From assembly GCA_037200845.1 (NCBI GenBank), contig JBBCGQ010000001.1:744001-808000 (forward strand): a DNA stretch of 64,000 nucleotides. The letters run 5' to 3'. The notes beneath the pieces were generated by a model, which was given only the letters and a program-made list of their open reading frames with translations, was not told the DNA's origin and searched no databases. The position numbers and the translations under genes were made by a program. This DNA comes from Bauldia sp. GTDB taxonomy: Bacteria; Pseudomonadota; Alphaproteobacteria; Rhizobiales; Kaistiaceae. The number at the start of each line of letters is the position of its first letter. The first letter of the stretch is position 1. Below are positions 27,828 through 38,502 of this stretch, piece by piece.

Positions 27828-28989
27828 CCGCCGTCGACCGCGCGCCCCCTCGTTGTTGACCCGGCTTGCGCTGGCGGCGGCCTTCCTGGTCGCCGCCAGC
27901 GTTACGTCTCGCGCGCTGGAGCTCGCCGTCGCGGGACCGGAGCGCGTGCTGTTCGATTCCGTGCGCGACGGCTGCGATGCGCACGATCTGCCCGACGCTC
28001 CCGCGCGCGCCTTCCGCAATGCCGCCGGCGAGATGGTGCTGTTCGCGCCCAACTATATCAACCGCGCACTGGTCGGCCCCGATCTCGAACACCTGACGCG
28101 CGATTGCACCGTCCGTTTCGCCGCCGCGGGCAGTGCGGTTCCCGCGCAACTCGACGACCGCACCTGGCTGCAGGCGTTCCACACCGACAACGGCCGCGAC
28201 GTCTTCGCCTTCGCCAGCGCCAGCTTCATCCCGTATCGCCACGGCATGCTCTGCTCCGCCGGCCCGGCGCGCACCGACTGCTGGTACAACGGCATCGCCG
28301 CGCTGAGCTCCACTGATGGCGGTGCCACCTTCGGCTACCTCGGCGCGCCGCCACAGCAGATCGCGTTTCCCCCGCCGGCACCCTATGACTCCGGGGTGGC
28401 CGATCCCGCCGGCTTCATCACCGCCACCAACATCGTCGCGTGGCAGGGCGCGCTCTACACGATCCTCTGGCGGCGGGGCGAGGATGGCAAATCGCACAAC
28501 TGCCTCGCGCGCGCGGAAGGCGGCGACCCGCTGCGCTGGCAAGTCTGGTCGGGCACCGGCTTCGTCCCCGCGACGGCGTTCGCCAGCAACGCGTGGCAGA
28601 TCGCAACCGCCGACTGCGCCGCCATCGGCCCGAAGACGCAGCCCGTGATTCGCGGCCTGGTGCTGAACGAGAAGGATCGGACCTTCATCGCCGTCTTCCA
28701 GTACCGGACAGGCACGTCGGGCGAAGAGCACGGCTTCTACTACGCGACCTCGCCCGACCTCATCCGCTGGTCGGAGCCGAGTCTGCTTCTCGCCACCGAC
28801 CTGCAGGCGGACGCCGCGCCGCGCGAAGGCTACGCCGGCTATCCGTCGATCATCGATGAGACGAGTCCCGACCGGAATTTCGGCACGGTCGGCGCCTCAG
28901 CCAGCCTCGTGTTTGTCCGCTTCGTTCCCTACGGCCAGAAGTCGGTGCGCCGCGAGCTCGTGTCCGTCCCCATCCGCATCGCAGATTGA
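27793..28989 (+). CDS. Predicted secreted protein, sialidase/beta-propeller-like repeats
   Basis: The roughly 398-residue protein has a basic N-terminus and a signal-like hydrophobic segment (SLLTRLALAAAFLVAASV, about 19-36). The mature part has Asp-box-like elements such as LSSTDGGATFGYLG and YYATSPDLIRWSEPS and many aromatic residues, as in five- or six-bladed propellers of glycosidase-like proteins. ATG 27793 overlaps the 3' end of the pyruvyltransferase; TTG 27814, with GGAGG at 27803-27807, is an alternative start. Last gene of the plus-strand locus, it may bind or trim the exported polysaccharide. No catalytic residues were identified and the family is not recognised with certainty. Confidence 0.65.
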   Translation: MAGRRRWLPQNSRRRPRAPSLLTRLALAAAFLVAASVTSRALELAVAGPERVLFDSVRDGCDAHDLPDAPARAFRNAAGEMVLFAPNYINRALVGPDLEHLTRDCTVRFAAAGSAVPAQLDDRTWLQAFHTDNGRDVFAFASASFIPYRHGMLCSAGPARTDCWYNGIAALSSTDGGATFGYLGAPPQQIAFPPPAPYDSGVADPAGFITATNIVAWQGALYTILWRRGEDGKSHNCLARAEGGDPLRWQVWSGTGFVPATAFASNAWQIATADCAAIGPKTQPVIRGLVLNEKDRTFIAVFQYRTGTSGEEHGFYYATSPDLIRWSEPSLLLATDLQADAAPREGYAGYPSIIDETSPDRNFGTVGASASLVFVRFVPYGQKSVRRELVSVPIRIAD

Positions 28990-29068
28990 GTCGCGGCGCC
29001 CGCCGCGTCGTCGTCCCCCTGACTAGAGGGAGGGCGCGGAGCGTTTTTCCGTTCGAAGCGAAGCCGGC

Positions 29069-31069
29069 CTAACCCTCCAGCCACGCGACATCCGCCGGCG
29101 ACAAAGCGATATCCAGCGCCTCCAGCGAATCCTCCAGTTCCTGCAAGGTCAGCGGCCCGATCAGCGGCAGCACCGGAAAATCCTGCGCCAGGCAATAGGC
29201 GAGCGCCACGTGGATCGGCTTCTTGCCGAGGCGCCTGGCCAATTCCGCCGCCCGGTCGCGCCGAGCGAAATTCTTCTCGCTGTACCAGCAGCGCACCAGC
29301 TCCGGCTCGCCACGCCTGTCGCGCCCGGCGCGCTCGGTGAAGAAGCCTTGCGCCTGGCTCGACCACGCCAGCAGCGGCAGCCTGCGTTGCCTCAGCCACG
29401 CCTTCCACGCATCGTCGGACGACGCGATGCATCCCGCCCACGGCGCCTCGACCATCTCGGCCAGCGAGAAATTGTTCGAGATCGTCCCGGGCGGTGTCTT
29501 GCCGGTCTTCTTCGCGTAGTCGATGGCCGCGTCCATGCGCTCGCGGGTCCAGTTCGACCCGCCCCACACGCGGATGCGCCCGGCCTTCACCTCGCGGTCG
29601 ATCGCATCGACGAACTCGCCGACCGGCACATCGGGGTTGTCTCGATGCATGACGTAGAGATCGGTGTAGCCGGTCCTGAGCCGCTCGAGCGACTCGGCCA
29701 ACTGCCGCGCCACCACGTCGGGATAGTTGAGCGGCGTGTGCAGGCCCTTGGCGAGCACCACCATGTCCTCGCGCACGCCGCGCGTCTCCATCCAGCCGCC
29801 GACCACGCGGTCGGCGCGCCCCGCCCAATAATTCCACGCCGTGTCGACGACGGTGCCGCCGCGCTCGTAGAACGCGTCGAGCAGGATCGCCGCGTGCGCC
29901 GGCGTCTCCAGCCCGACGGCGCCGAGCGCCAGCACCGAGGTCGCCTTGTCGATGCCCGGAAATTTCATGCGCGCCATCGGCTTCGCCGGCTTCTTCAGCG
30001 CCCGCCCGGCGATCGTCGTTGTCCGCCGCTCGGCCTTCTCGATGCCGAACTGCAGCCCGACGTCGGCGCGCCACTTGTCGAGCACGCGCATGTTGCCGAG
30101 CGTATCGCCCCACGTCATGCCCGGCGGATCGAACTCCTGCCGGCCGGTGCGCACCGCCCGGCCCGCCGCCTCGATCTCGAAGGTGTAGAGCCAGCGCGGC
30201 TCGTTGACGATGATCGTCTCGCTCTTGCCGTCCGGCCGATGGATGACGATGTCGGCCGTGCCGCCCTGCCGACCGGTCGCGAACCACGGCGACTGCACCT
30301 CGAACCATCCCTCGGTGCCGAAGACGCGGACGACGTTGTCGTGCGCCAGCGCCACCGCGCCCGAAACCTCGGCGAGGATGTCGCCGGGAAACTGCAGCAC
30401 AGCCGACGCCCACTCGTCGACGCCGGTGGCGCCGAGATGGCCGACGCCGTGCACCTTCACCGGATCGGCAAACGGCTTCCCCGTCGCCGCGCCGGCGATC
30501 AGCCGCGCCATCGAGACCGGATAGCAGCAGATATCCATGATGCCGCCGCCGGCCGTGTCGTTCGCGAGCAGCCGGTGCGCCGGGTCCGGGTTCCCCATGC
30601 GGAAGCCGAAACTGGTCTTGATCGTGCGCACCTCGCCGACCGCGCCGCTCGTCACGAGTTCGACGATCTTCGCCGTCTGCGGATGCAGCCGGTACATGAA
30701 CGCTTCGCCGAGAAACGTCCCGGCCTTCCGCGCCGCATGGATCATCGCCTCGGCCTCATGGGCGGAGACCGCGATCGGCTTCTCGCAGAGCACGCCCTTG
30801 CCAGCCTCGGCCGCCTTTATCGCCCACTCGGCGTGGCCGGGATGCGGGGTCGCGATGTAGATCGCCTCCACCTCGGGATCGTCGAGCAGCGCCTGATATC
30901 CATGATGGATGCGCACGCCCGGAAACGCCTCCGCCAGCCCCGGCTTCTTCGCATCGCGCGAAGCGATGGCAACCAGCCTCGCGCCCTTGGACTGGGGCAG
31001 CGCTGCCGCAAACGCCCGGGCAATCGTGCCCGGCCCGAGAATCCCCCAGCGCACATCTTCCTGTGTCAT
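29069..31069 (-). CDS. Gfo/Idh/MocA oxidoreductase fused to an aldo/keto reductase
   Basis: The 666-residue protein joins two complete oxidoreductases. Residues about 1-330 are Gfo/Idh/MocA-type: dinucleotide motif GILGPGTIARAFA and CEKPIAVS with the catalytic-lysine EKP near residue 95. Residues about 350-665 are an aldo/keto reductase with the tetrad visible as VVDTAWNYW (Asp, Tyr), LAKGLHTPLN (Lys) and YVMHRDNP (His). There is no stop or frameshift between them, only a short Ala/Lys/Pro-rich linker. It is the last gene of the minus-strand sugar operon. It could carry out two successive redox steps, or an internal NAD(P)H-recycling pair, on one sugar; substrate unknown. Confidence 0.88.
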   Translation of the reverse strand: MTQEDVRWGILGPGTIARAFAAALPQSKGARLVAIASRDAKKPGLAEAFPGVRIHHGYQALLDDPEVEAIYIATPHPGHAEWAIKAAEAGKGVLCEKPIAVSAHEAEAMIHAARKAGTFLGEAFMYRLHPQTAKIVELVTSGAVGEVRTIKTSFGFRMGNPDPAHRLLANDTAGGGIMDICCYPVSMARLIAGAATGKPFADPVKVHGVGHLGATGVDEWASAVLQFPGDILAEVSGAVALAHDNVVRVFGTEGWFEVQSPWFATGRQGGTADIVIHRPDGKSETIIVNEPRWLYTFEIEAAGRAVRTGRQEFDPPGMTWGDTLGNMRVLDKWRADVGLQFGIEKAERRTTTIAGRALKKPAKPMARMKFPGIDKATSVLALGAVGLETPAHAAILLDAFYERGGTVVDTAWNYWAGRADRVVGGWMETRGVREDMVVLAKGLHTPLNYPDVVARQLAESLERLRTGYTDLYVMHRDNPDVPVGEFVDAIDREVKAGRIRVWGGSNWTRERMDAAIDYAKKTGKTPPGTISNNFSLAEMVEAPWAGCIASSDDAWKAWLRQRRLPLLAWSSQAQGFFTERAGRDRRGEPELVRCWYSEKNFARRDRAAELARRLGKKPIHVALAYCLAQDFPVLPLIGPLTLQELEDSLEALDIALSPADVAWLEG

Positions 31070-31115
31070 CTTTTCTTGCCCTTGGAACGGAAGAGATGCG
31101 GGAGCCTAGCAGCGG

Positions 31116-32135
31116 TTACGCACCGCCGCACACCCCGCTCCCGAATGACGAGGGCGGAGAGACCCGACAGCGCAGCCACCACCCGCTGTCATGCCCGCGC
31201 AGGCGGGCACCCAGCAAACGCCGCCGGTCCCGTGTGTACTGGGTCCCCGCCTGCGCGGGGACGACAATTGTGTGTCCTAGCCCTTGCCCGGCGCCGGCGG
31301 AAAAAAACGCCTTCAGCGCCGCGACCTCATCTTTGCCGCCCGCAAAATCCTTCCCCAGCCGATCGTAGAGCTTCGCGAGCGCATCGTAGATCTCGTGCTC
31401 CGCCCGGTCCTTGCCGGCGAAGTTTGCGATCTCCTCCATCTCGGCGACCCAGCGGTACGCCTTGCCGAACATGTCGGGGATGCTCCTGGAGAATGCGGCG
31501 AGCACGTTCGCCTGGCTCGCCGCGAGTTCCGCGTAGAGCGCGTCGGCGATGCCGGCGCGGTGCGCGGCAAGGATCATCGACGAGCCCATGGCGATCATGC
31601 CCTTGGTGATGCCCGCGTACGACATCTTCAGCGCCGACGCGGCGCCGACCGGCAGGTCGAGCACGCCGATCCTGAGGCCGTATTCCTCCAGCACCTTCGC
31701 CCGCGCCGCGTCCGGCCCGGAGACGTAGTAGACCGGGCTGTAGCCATCCGCCTCGCGCGGCGGCCCGCCGATGATCCCGCCATCGAGGAAGCCGCACTTC
31801 GACGGCGCCACCACCATCTCGACCATCATCGCCGTGTCGGGGCTGATCGCGTTGAGGTCGATGTAGATCGGCTTCTTCGCCGACCGCATCAGGAAGGGCG
31901 CCAGCCGCTTGGCGAGCGGTATCGCCTCGCCCGGCGGCACGATCGAGAGAATAAAATCGGCCTGGACGAAGGCATCCTCGCTGACGGATTTCATGCCGGC
32001 CTTGGTGGCGCGCTCGATGCTCGCGGCGCTGCGCCCCGCGGTCACGGTCAGCACCTCGACCCCGCGCTGCGTCAGGCGGAGCGCGGTCGCGGCGCCCATG
32101 CCGCCTTGCGCCATGATTGCGACGACGGGTTTCAT
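31116..32135 (-). CDS. NAD(P)-binding dehydrogenase, 6-phosphogluconate/3-hydroxyisobutyrate type with DUF1932
   Basis: The 339-residue protein starts VVAIMAQGGMGAATALRL (a variant Gly-rich dinucleotide motif), followed by ILSIVPPGEAIPLA and a helical C-terminal domain around LKMSYAGITKGMIAM (the conserved Lys of the family), which resembles DUF1932. Family members end near residue 295. Here the last 45 or so codons read through a palindromic repeat (31188-31265), giving a low-complexity Arg/Gly tail. ATG 32135 overlaps the upstream stop by 4 bp. Predicted to oxidise a hydroxy-acid intermediate of the operon's pathway. Confidence 0.82.
   Translation of the reverse strand: MKPVVAIMAQGGMGAATALRLTQRGVEVLTVTAGRSAASIERATKAGMKSVSEDAFVQADFILSIVPPGEAIPLAKRLAPFLMRSAKKPIYIDLNAISPDTAMMVEMVVAPSKCGFLDGGIIGGPPREADGYSPVYYVSGPDAARAKVLEEYGLRIGVLDLPVGAASALKMSYAGITKGMIAMGSSMILAAHRAGIADALYAELAASQANVLAAFSRSIPDMFGKAYRWVAEMEEIANFAGKDRAEHEIYDALAKLYDRLGKDFAGGKDEVAALKAFFSAGAGQGLGHTIVVPAQAGTQYTRDRRRLLGARLRGHDSGWWLRCRVSPPSSFGSGVCGGA
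31188..31265. repeat. Palindromic repetitive element inside the 3' end of a gene
   Basis: Two 27-bp arms (31188-31214 and 31239-31265) are inverted copies differing at three positions. Each contains its own short palindrome CCCGCGCAGGCGGG, separated by 24 bp. This is the look of the short palindromic repeats scattered through many Hyphomicrobiales genomes. It is read in frame by the dehydrogenase gene and replaces or extends that protein's normal C-terminus. Confidence 0.85.
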
Positions 32136-33055
32136 GCCGGCACCTCCCTGGTTTCGTGCGCCACCGATGCGATCAGCCGACGCAGTTCCTCTTCTTCGCC
32201 GCCGGTGAGATCGACCAGCGGCGGCCGCACCGGCCCCGCCGATTTGCCGACGGCGCGCAGCCCCGCCTTGATGATCGACACGGCGTAACCACGCCGACGG
32301 GCGCGGAGCTTCACCAGCGGAAGATAGAATCGATTCATCAGATTGTCCGCCGCCGCATCGTCGCCGTCGCGCACCGCGCGGAAGAAGCGGAGCGCCAGCT
32401 CCGGTAGAAACGCGAACACCGCCGAGGAATACGCCCGGATGCCGATGGCGAAGCACTGCCGCGCCAGGATCTCGGCCGTCGGCACGCCGTTGATCAGCAC
32501 CAGCCGCTCGCCGGCATCGCGCTTCAGCGCGAACAGCGTCTCGAAATCGCCGGTGCCATCCTTGAGCCCGATCAGCTTCGGGCATTTTTCCGCCAGCCGC
32601 AGCACCGTTTCGACGGCGAAGATTCCGTTGTCGCGGCTGTAGACGATGACGCCGATGCCGACCGCCTTGCACACCGCCTCGACATAAGCCGCCAGCCCCG
32701 CCTGATCCGGCGTGATGAGATACGGCGGCAGCAGCAGCACCGCCGCGGCGCCGGCTTTCTCCGCCGCGCGCGCCTGCTCGATCGCGATGGCCGCGTTGTA
32801 TCCGACGCCGGCGATCACCGGCACGTTGCCGGCGTTCCGCACCGTCGCCTGCACAACGGCCGCATGCTCGACCACCGACAGCGAGAATAATTCCCCGGCG
32901 CCGCCGGCAGGCACCAGCGCCACCGGCCTCGCCGCGGCAAGATCGGCGACATGCCGCTCCAGCGTCGCGACATCCAGCGCAAGGTCGGCGGTGAACGGCG
33001 TCGCCGGAAACGCGAGCACGCCCTCGCGCAACGTCTGCTGCAGGTCGGCGTTCAC
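32132..33055 (-). CDS. 5-dehydro-4-deoxyglucarate dehydratase-like protein (DHDPS/NAL superfamily)
   Basis: The 307-residue TIM-barrel protein matches the 5-dehydro-4-deoxyglucarate dehydratase pattern: GVLAFPATPFTADLALD at the start, PAGGAGELFSLSVVEHA, VPVIAGVGYNAAIAIEQA, VIVYSRDNG (conserved Tyr) and the Schiff-base lysine in LIGLKDGTGDFE. That enzyme converts 5-keto-4-deoxyglucarate to alpha-ketoglutarate semialdehyde in aldarate catabolism. The GTG start overlaps the LVIVD gene stop, and the 3' end overlaps the dehydrogenase. Another 2-keto-3-deoxy-sugar-acid substrate is possible because a full glucarate pathway is not present. Confidence 0.82.
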   Translation of the reverse strand: MNADLQQTLREGVLAFPATPFTADLALDVATLERHVADLAAARPVALVPAGGAGELFSLSVVEHAAVVQATVRNAGNVPVIAGVGYNAAIAIEQARAAEKAGAAAVLLLPPYLITPDQAGLAAYVEAVCKAVGIGVIVYSRDNGIFAVETVLRLAEKCPKLIGLKDGTGDFETLFALKRDAGERLVLINGVPTAEILARQCFAIGIRAYSSAVFAFLPELALRFFRAVRDGDDAAADNLMNRFYLPLVKLRARRRGYAVSIIKAGLRAVGKSAGPVRPPLVDLTGGEEEELRRLIASVAHETREVPA

Positions 33056-34299
33056 GCCCCGCCGTCCCATTCCAGAATGTAGAGCCCGGCGTTGAAGTCG
33101 GTGATGTACATCAGCCCGTTCGGCTGCACGTAGACGTCGCACGTGTGCAGGATCGCCTTCGACGTTCCCGGCCGTGGGTCCATCGAGCGGGCCGGCGGCG
33201 GCGGCACGAAATACGCGATCTCCTCCGGCCGGAACTGGTTGCGAATGTCGAACACCCGCACGCCGGCGTTCTGGTAGGTCGCGAAAATGATCTCGGAACT
33301 CTGATAGGCGTCGGGCCGGTTTTCCCAGAGATTGTGCGGCCCGAAATGCCCGCCCTTGGCGACGTAGTCCTGATCCGATGGGATCGGCACGGTGGCAATG
33401 GTCACCGGATTCTTGGGCTCGCGAATGTCGAGGATCCACGTGTGCTTCATCGGCTCGACGTCGATGTCCTGCACCGCCTCGTCGGCGACGACCAGCAGGC
33501 CGCGATCGACCAGGGGCAGGGCGCTGTGCGTCCCGCCCGCGAACGGCGGGCTCCAGTTGGTGTGCGAAATCATCTCCGGCTTGGCGCGGTTCTTGATGTC
33601 GAGCAGCACGACGCCGCCATCGCGCCATGAGCTGTACGCCGTGTCGCCCGAAACCAGCGCGTGGTGCAGCGCCGTGCGTCCTTTCCACGTCGGCTTTTCG
33701 CCGCCCGCCTTCCACATGCCGGGCATCCACCAGCGCCCGGCTTCCACCGGCCTGGTCGGATCCTTCATGTCGATGACGATGAGGATGTGGTCGGTGTATC
33801 CGTCGAGAAACGCCGAGGCGTAGGCGTAGCGGTCGCCGACCCACCACACGCGATGCAGCCCGAGCCCCTCGACCTCCATGAAGCCGATGGCGCGCGGCTC
33901 GGCCGGGTTGGAGATGTCGTAGACGCGAAGCCCGGCGGAATAATCCTCGCCGCGCTTGCCGTAGTCGGAGCTGGTGATGTCGTCGGCCGACTTGCCGTAG
34001 TACGACTTCTCGCTGTTGAAGACGGAGTAGAAGTTGAACTCCTCGACCACCAGCAGCAGGTCGCCGAATGCCTGCAGGTGCAGCGCCCACGAGGCTGGAT
34101 GGCAGGGGAAAAATCCCGCCGCCTTCGGCTCGCGCGGATTGCGCACGTCGATCAGACTCCAGCCGCCGCTGAAGGCTTGCGAGACGAACGCGTAGCCCTT
34201 GTTGACCATGACCTGGACGCCGTCCGGCCGGCCGCCCTGGTCCGAGTAGCCGACGAACTTGATGTTCTTCGCGCTTTCCGGCTTCACGTTCGTCGCCAT
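33052..34299 (-). CDS. LVIVD-repeat protein
   Basis: The 415-residue protein consists of repeated blocks such as WSLIDVRNPREPKAAGF, LRVYDISNPAEPRAIGF, LLDIKNRAKPEMISH and WILDIREPKNPVTIATV, the LVIVD-type beta-propeller repeat. No signal peptide is seen from ATG 34299, which is preferred over 34350 because the conserved part starts there. Many His, Trp and Asp residues occur between blades, but no enzyme motif is recognised. It lies in the sugar operon between the cupin and the dehydratase, so an enzymatic or binding role on the same substrate (for example a lactonase-like reaction) is conceivable but unproven. Confidence 0.75.
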   Translation of the reverse strand: MATNVKPESAKNIKFVGYSDQGGRPDGVQVMVNKGYAFVSQAFSGGWSLIDVRNPREPKAAGFFPCHPASWALHLQAFGDLLLVVEEFNFYSVFNSEKSYYGKSADDITSSDYGKRGEDYSAGLRVYDISNPAEPRAIGFMEVEGLGLHRVWWVGDRYAYASAFLDGYTDHILIVIDMKDPTRPVEAGRWWMPGMWKAGGEKPTWKGRTALHHALVSGDTAYSSWRDGGVVLLDIKNRAKPEMISHTNWSPPFAGGTHSALPLVDRGLLVVADEAVQDIDVEPMKHTWILDIREPKNPVTIATVPIPSDQDYVAKGGHFGPHNLWENRPDAYQSSEIIFATYQNAGVRVFDIRNQFRPEEIAYFVPPPPARSMDPRPGTSKAILHTCDVYVQPNGLMYITDFNAGLYILEWDGGA

Positions 34300-34315
34300 C
34301 CTGAAACTCCGAAAA

Positions 34316-34687
34316 CTACCGCACCGCCGGCTTGGCGCCCGCCGCGACATATTCCTCGCGCCGCGGCGAATACACGTCGAGCATCACCGCCGGCTGGTCG
34401 CCGACCGCCACCGTCGCGCCATGCGGCACGTTCTTGTGGATGCGCATCACGTCGCCGGCCGAAAGCGTCACCACCTCGTCGCCGAGCCTGGTGCGCACCG
34501 TTCCGGAAAGCATGACGCAGAATTGTTCGTGGTCGGGATGCGAGTGCACCGGCGTCGCCGGCCGGCCGACCGGAAATTCCCAGCGCACCAGCGTCACCTT
34601 GTCGCCGCCCATCAGCACGCCTTCGAGGTCCGGCCTGATCTGGTGAAACGGGCCCTCGCCAGCCCGGAAGACGACCTGCTCGCTCAT
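34316..34687 (-). CDS. Cupin-domain protein
   Basis: This 123-residue single-domain cupin has motif 1 TPVHSHPDHEQFCVMLSG with the metal-binding His-x-His and Glu, and motif 2 DVMRIHKNVPHGATV. It is small, cytoplasmic and probably metal-binding. It follows the binding-protein gene after a strong hairpin. Such cupins in sugar operons may be isomerases, epimerases or sensors; the role here is unknown. Confidence 0.82.
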   Translation of the reverse strand: MSEQVVFRAGEGPFHQIRPDLEGVLMGGDKVTLVRWEFPVGRPATPVHSHPDHEQFCVMLSGTVRTRLGDEVVTLSAGDVMRIHKNVPHGATVAVGDQPAVMLDVYSPRREEYVAAGAKPAVR

Positions 34688-34710
34688 CGAAACTCACTCC
34701 CTGGGAAAGA

Positions 34711-34741
34711 GGGCGGCCGGCCATCGTGAAACCGGCCGCCC
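34711..34741 (-). terminator. Stem-loop between binding-protein and cupin genes
   Basis: A perfect 10-bp stem (34711-34720 with 34732-34741) and an 11-nt loop directly after the sugar-binding protein gene. There is no T-run, so it is more likely an mRNA-stabilising or attenuating hairpin that keeps binding-protein expression high than a full terminator. Confidence 0.7.
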
Positions 34742-34756
34742 GTCTCGCTCAGGTTA

Positions 34757-35872
34757 CTATTGCACGCCCCAGATCGCCTTGTAGTGATCGCGATAGTTGT
34801 TGGACGGATCGAAGCGGTTCTTGTCGCCGCCATCGGCGTCGACGTTGGCCTTGGTCACCAGATGCACCTTGGTGACGAAGCCCGACGGGCCTTCGCCGTT
34901 GAACGCGCGGTTCAGTTCGTCGACGAGCTGCCAGCCGTGCATGTAGGCCGGCTCCGGCACCGTCGCGACCTGGTACTGGCCGTTGCGGATGCGCTGGTAG
35001 GCCGACTCCGAGCCGTCGCCGGCGGCGACGAGATGCGGCGGGGCCGACGGGTCGATGCCCGCCGCCTTGAGCGTCGGCACGGCGAAGTCGAAGTACACCT
35101 CGTTGAAGGTGAGGATGTAGCCGAGGTTCGAGCCGAAACGCTGGAGCAGCGAGTTGATCAGGCCAGGCGTGCGCTGCGGCACTTCGCCGAACGGCGCGTT
35201 ATCCTCCGACAGCAACTTGCAGCCGGTGCACTCGGCGATCGCCTTCTCGATGCCGTCCGACTTGGTGACGACGATCGGGTACTGCCGGTCGCTGATCACT
35301 TCCGCCTGCGCCGTGCCGTTCGAATCGACGACGGCGTATTCGCCGGCGGTATAAGCGATGTCGTACGGGTCGGTTCCGACGTTGGTGAACACCTTCGGGT
35401 CCGCAACCGGGCCCGGCTTGTCGGTGGCGTGCCAGCCGATGACGACGATGCCGGCGTCGTTGGCCTGCTTGATCAGCGCCTTGTTGTTCTCGATCGAGAC
35501 CGAGCCGAGGATGATCGCGTCCGGCTTGAGCGCGATCGCCTGGTTGAGCGCGTCGGCGCCGCCGGTGGCCGTGCCCTTGCCGTCGAACAGCGTGAACTTC
35601 CAGCCCAGCACCTTGGCCGCCTCTTCCGCGCCCTTGGCCGAGTCGGCGTTGCCGCTCGAATTCTGGGTGAGCGAGACGTAGACGATCGACTTGTCCTTGG
35701 CCGCCTTCGGTCCGGTCGTCGGGCCGTCCCACGTCGTCTGCGGGCCGACCGAGCGGGCGATGTCCGCCTTCATGCGGTCGAGCACCGCGTCGGCATGCGC
35801 CGCCGAGACGAGCACGCCCGCGGCAACCACCGCGCCGAGCCCGCTCAACAGATGTTTGCGTAGTCCTGTCAT
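34757..35872 (-). CDS. Sugar ABC transporter periplasmic binding protein (Peripla_BP_4 type)
   Basis: The 371-residue protein has a signal peptide (about residues 1-26, cleavage after AAHA) and a periplasmic binding fold like ribose/galactose binders, with KSIVYVSLTQNSSGNADSAK, ALKPDAIILGSV and the hinge-proximal GWHATDKPGPV. Two cysteines (ECTGC, about 220) could form a disulfide. ATG 35872 follows GGGAGGAAG at ideal spacing; an upstream ATG at 35887 is rejected. It captures the operon's sugar or sugar acid for the permease and ATPase upstream in the transcript. Confidence 0.88.
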   Translation of the reverse strand: MTGLRKHLLSGLGAVVAAGVLVSAAHADAVLDRMKADIARSVGPQTTWDGPTTGPKAAKDKSIVYVSLTQNSSGNADSAKGAEEAAKVLGWKFTLFDGKGTATGGADALNQAIALKPDAIILGSVSIENNKALIKQANDAGIVVIGWHATDKPGPVADPKVFTNVGTDPYDIAYTAGEYAVVDSNGTAQAEVISDRQYPIVVTKSDGIEKAIAECTGCKLLSEDNAPFGEVPQRTPGLINSLLQRFGSNLGYILTFNEVYFDFAVPTLKAAGIDPSAPPHLVAAGDGSESAYQRIRNGQYQVATVPEPAYMHGWQLVDELNRAFNGEGPSGFVTKVHLVTKANVDADGGDKNRFDPSNNYRDHYKAIWGVQ

Positions 35873-35947
35873 GTTACTTCCTCCCATTACTTTCTTCGTT
35901 CATTTCCCTGGCACTTCGAGGCGGACCCCGCCTCATTCCCTCTAAGT

Positions 35948-36969
35948 TCAGCGTTTCCGTCGCCGCGCCGCGAAGCCCGCAAGCCCGACGGAAATGATCA
36001 GCGCCGCGCCCTGGAATATCGGCTCGGTGAAGAACGAGTTGCCGAGCTGCTGCAGGCCGGCGATGCCGACCGCGAGCACCAGCACCGCGACGATCGTGCC
36101 CCACGCGTTGACACGGCCGGGGCGGATGGTGGTGGCGCCGAGCAGCGCGCCGACGAACGCCGGCAGCAGGAACTCCGGCCCGACCGAGCTCTGCGCCACC
36201 TGCAGCCGCGCCGCGAGCAGCACGCCGGCAAGGCCAACGATGAGGCCCGACGCCACGAACGATCCCATGACGAGGCGCCGCGCCGGCACGCCGGTCAGTT
36301 CCGCCGCTCGTCGGTTGGAGCCGATGGCGTAGAGCCTTCGTCCTATCGGTATGTGCTCGAGGCAGATCCACGCGATGATCGCCACCGCCGCGACCATGTA
36401 CGTCGGCAGCGGCAGCGTGAATAATTTGGCGTCGTTGAGGTCGGCGAACGCCTGCGGCACGTTGCCGACGAGCTGCGTGCCGTTCGTGTACCAGCTGCCG
36501 ATGCCGTAGAGGATCGTGCCGACGCCGAGCGTCGCGATGAACGAGTCGATCTTGGCGTATTCGACCAGCGCGCCGTTGATCCAGCCGATGACGCCGCCGG
36601 CGGCGACGGTCAGCAGCACGACCAGCGGCCACGGCACATTGGCGTCGGTGAGCAGGCCCATCGCCACGATGTGCATGAGGCCGATGCCGTACGCGATGGA
36701 GAGGTCGTAGTTGCCGGTGGCGATGACCACCATCTCGGCCATCGCCAGCATGGCGACGGTGGTGTTGTTGCCGAGGATGGCGCGAATGTTCGAGCCGCCG
36801 GTGAAGGTTGAGGGCAGCAGCAGCGCGAACACCAGCACCAGCGCGATGCCGAACACCAGCAGGCCGTGGATCGACAGGATGTGCAGCGCGATGCCGCCGA
36901 GCGTGCGTTGCCTGGGCGGCTCCGGCGGCGGCACGTCGCCCGTCTTCACTTCCAGTTCCGGCGTGGCGG

Positions 36970-36973
<4 letters not shown>
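35948..36973 (-). CDS. Sugar ABC transporter permease (RbsC/BPD_transp_2 family)
   Basis: The 341-residue inner-membrane protein has about nine or ten helices. The family landmarks are GNYDLSIAYGIGLMHIVAM (the ribose-permease GxxDLSVG-like region), the cytoplasmic GRRLYAIGSNRRAAELTGV loop that contacts the ATPase, and NAWGTIVAVLVLAVG. ATG 36973 overlaps the ATPase stop by 4 bp; the open frame beyond it is a shadow of the ATPase gene. One permease gene is present, implying a homodimer. Confidence 0.9.
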
Positions 36974-38502
<1,529 letters not shown>

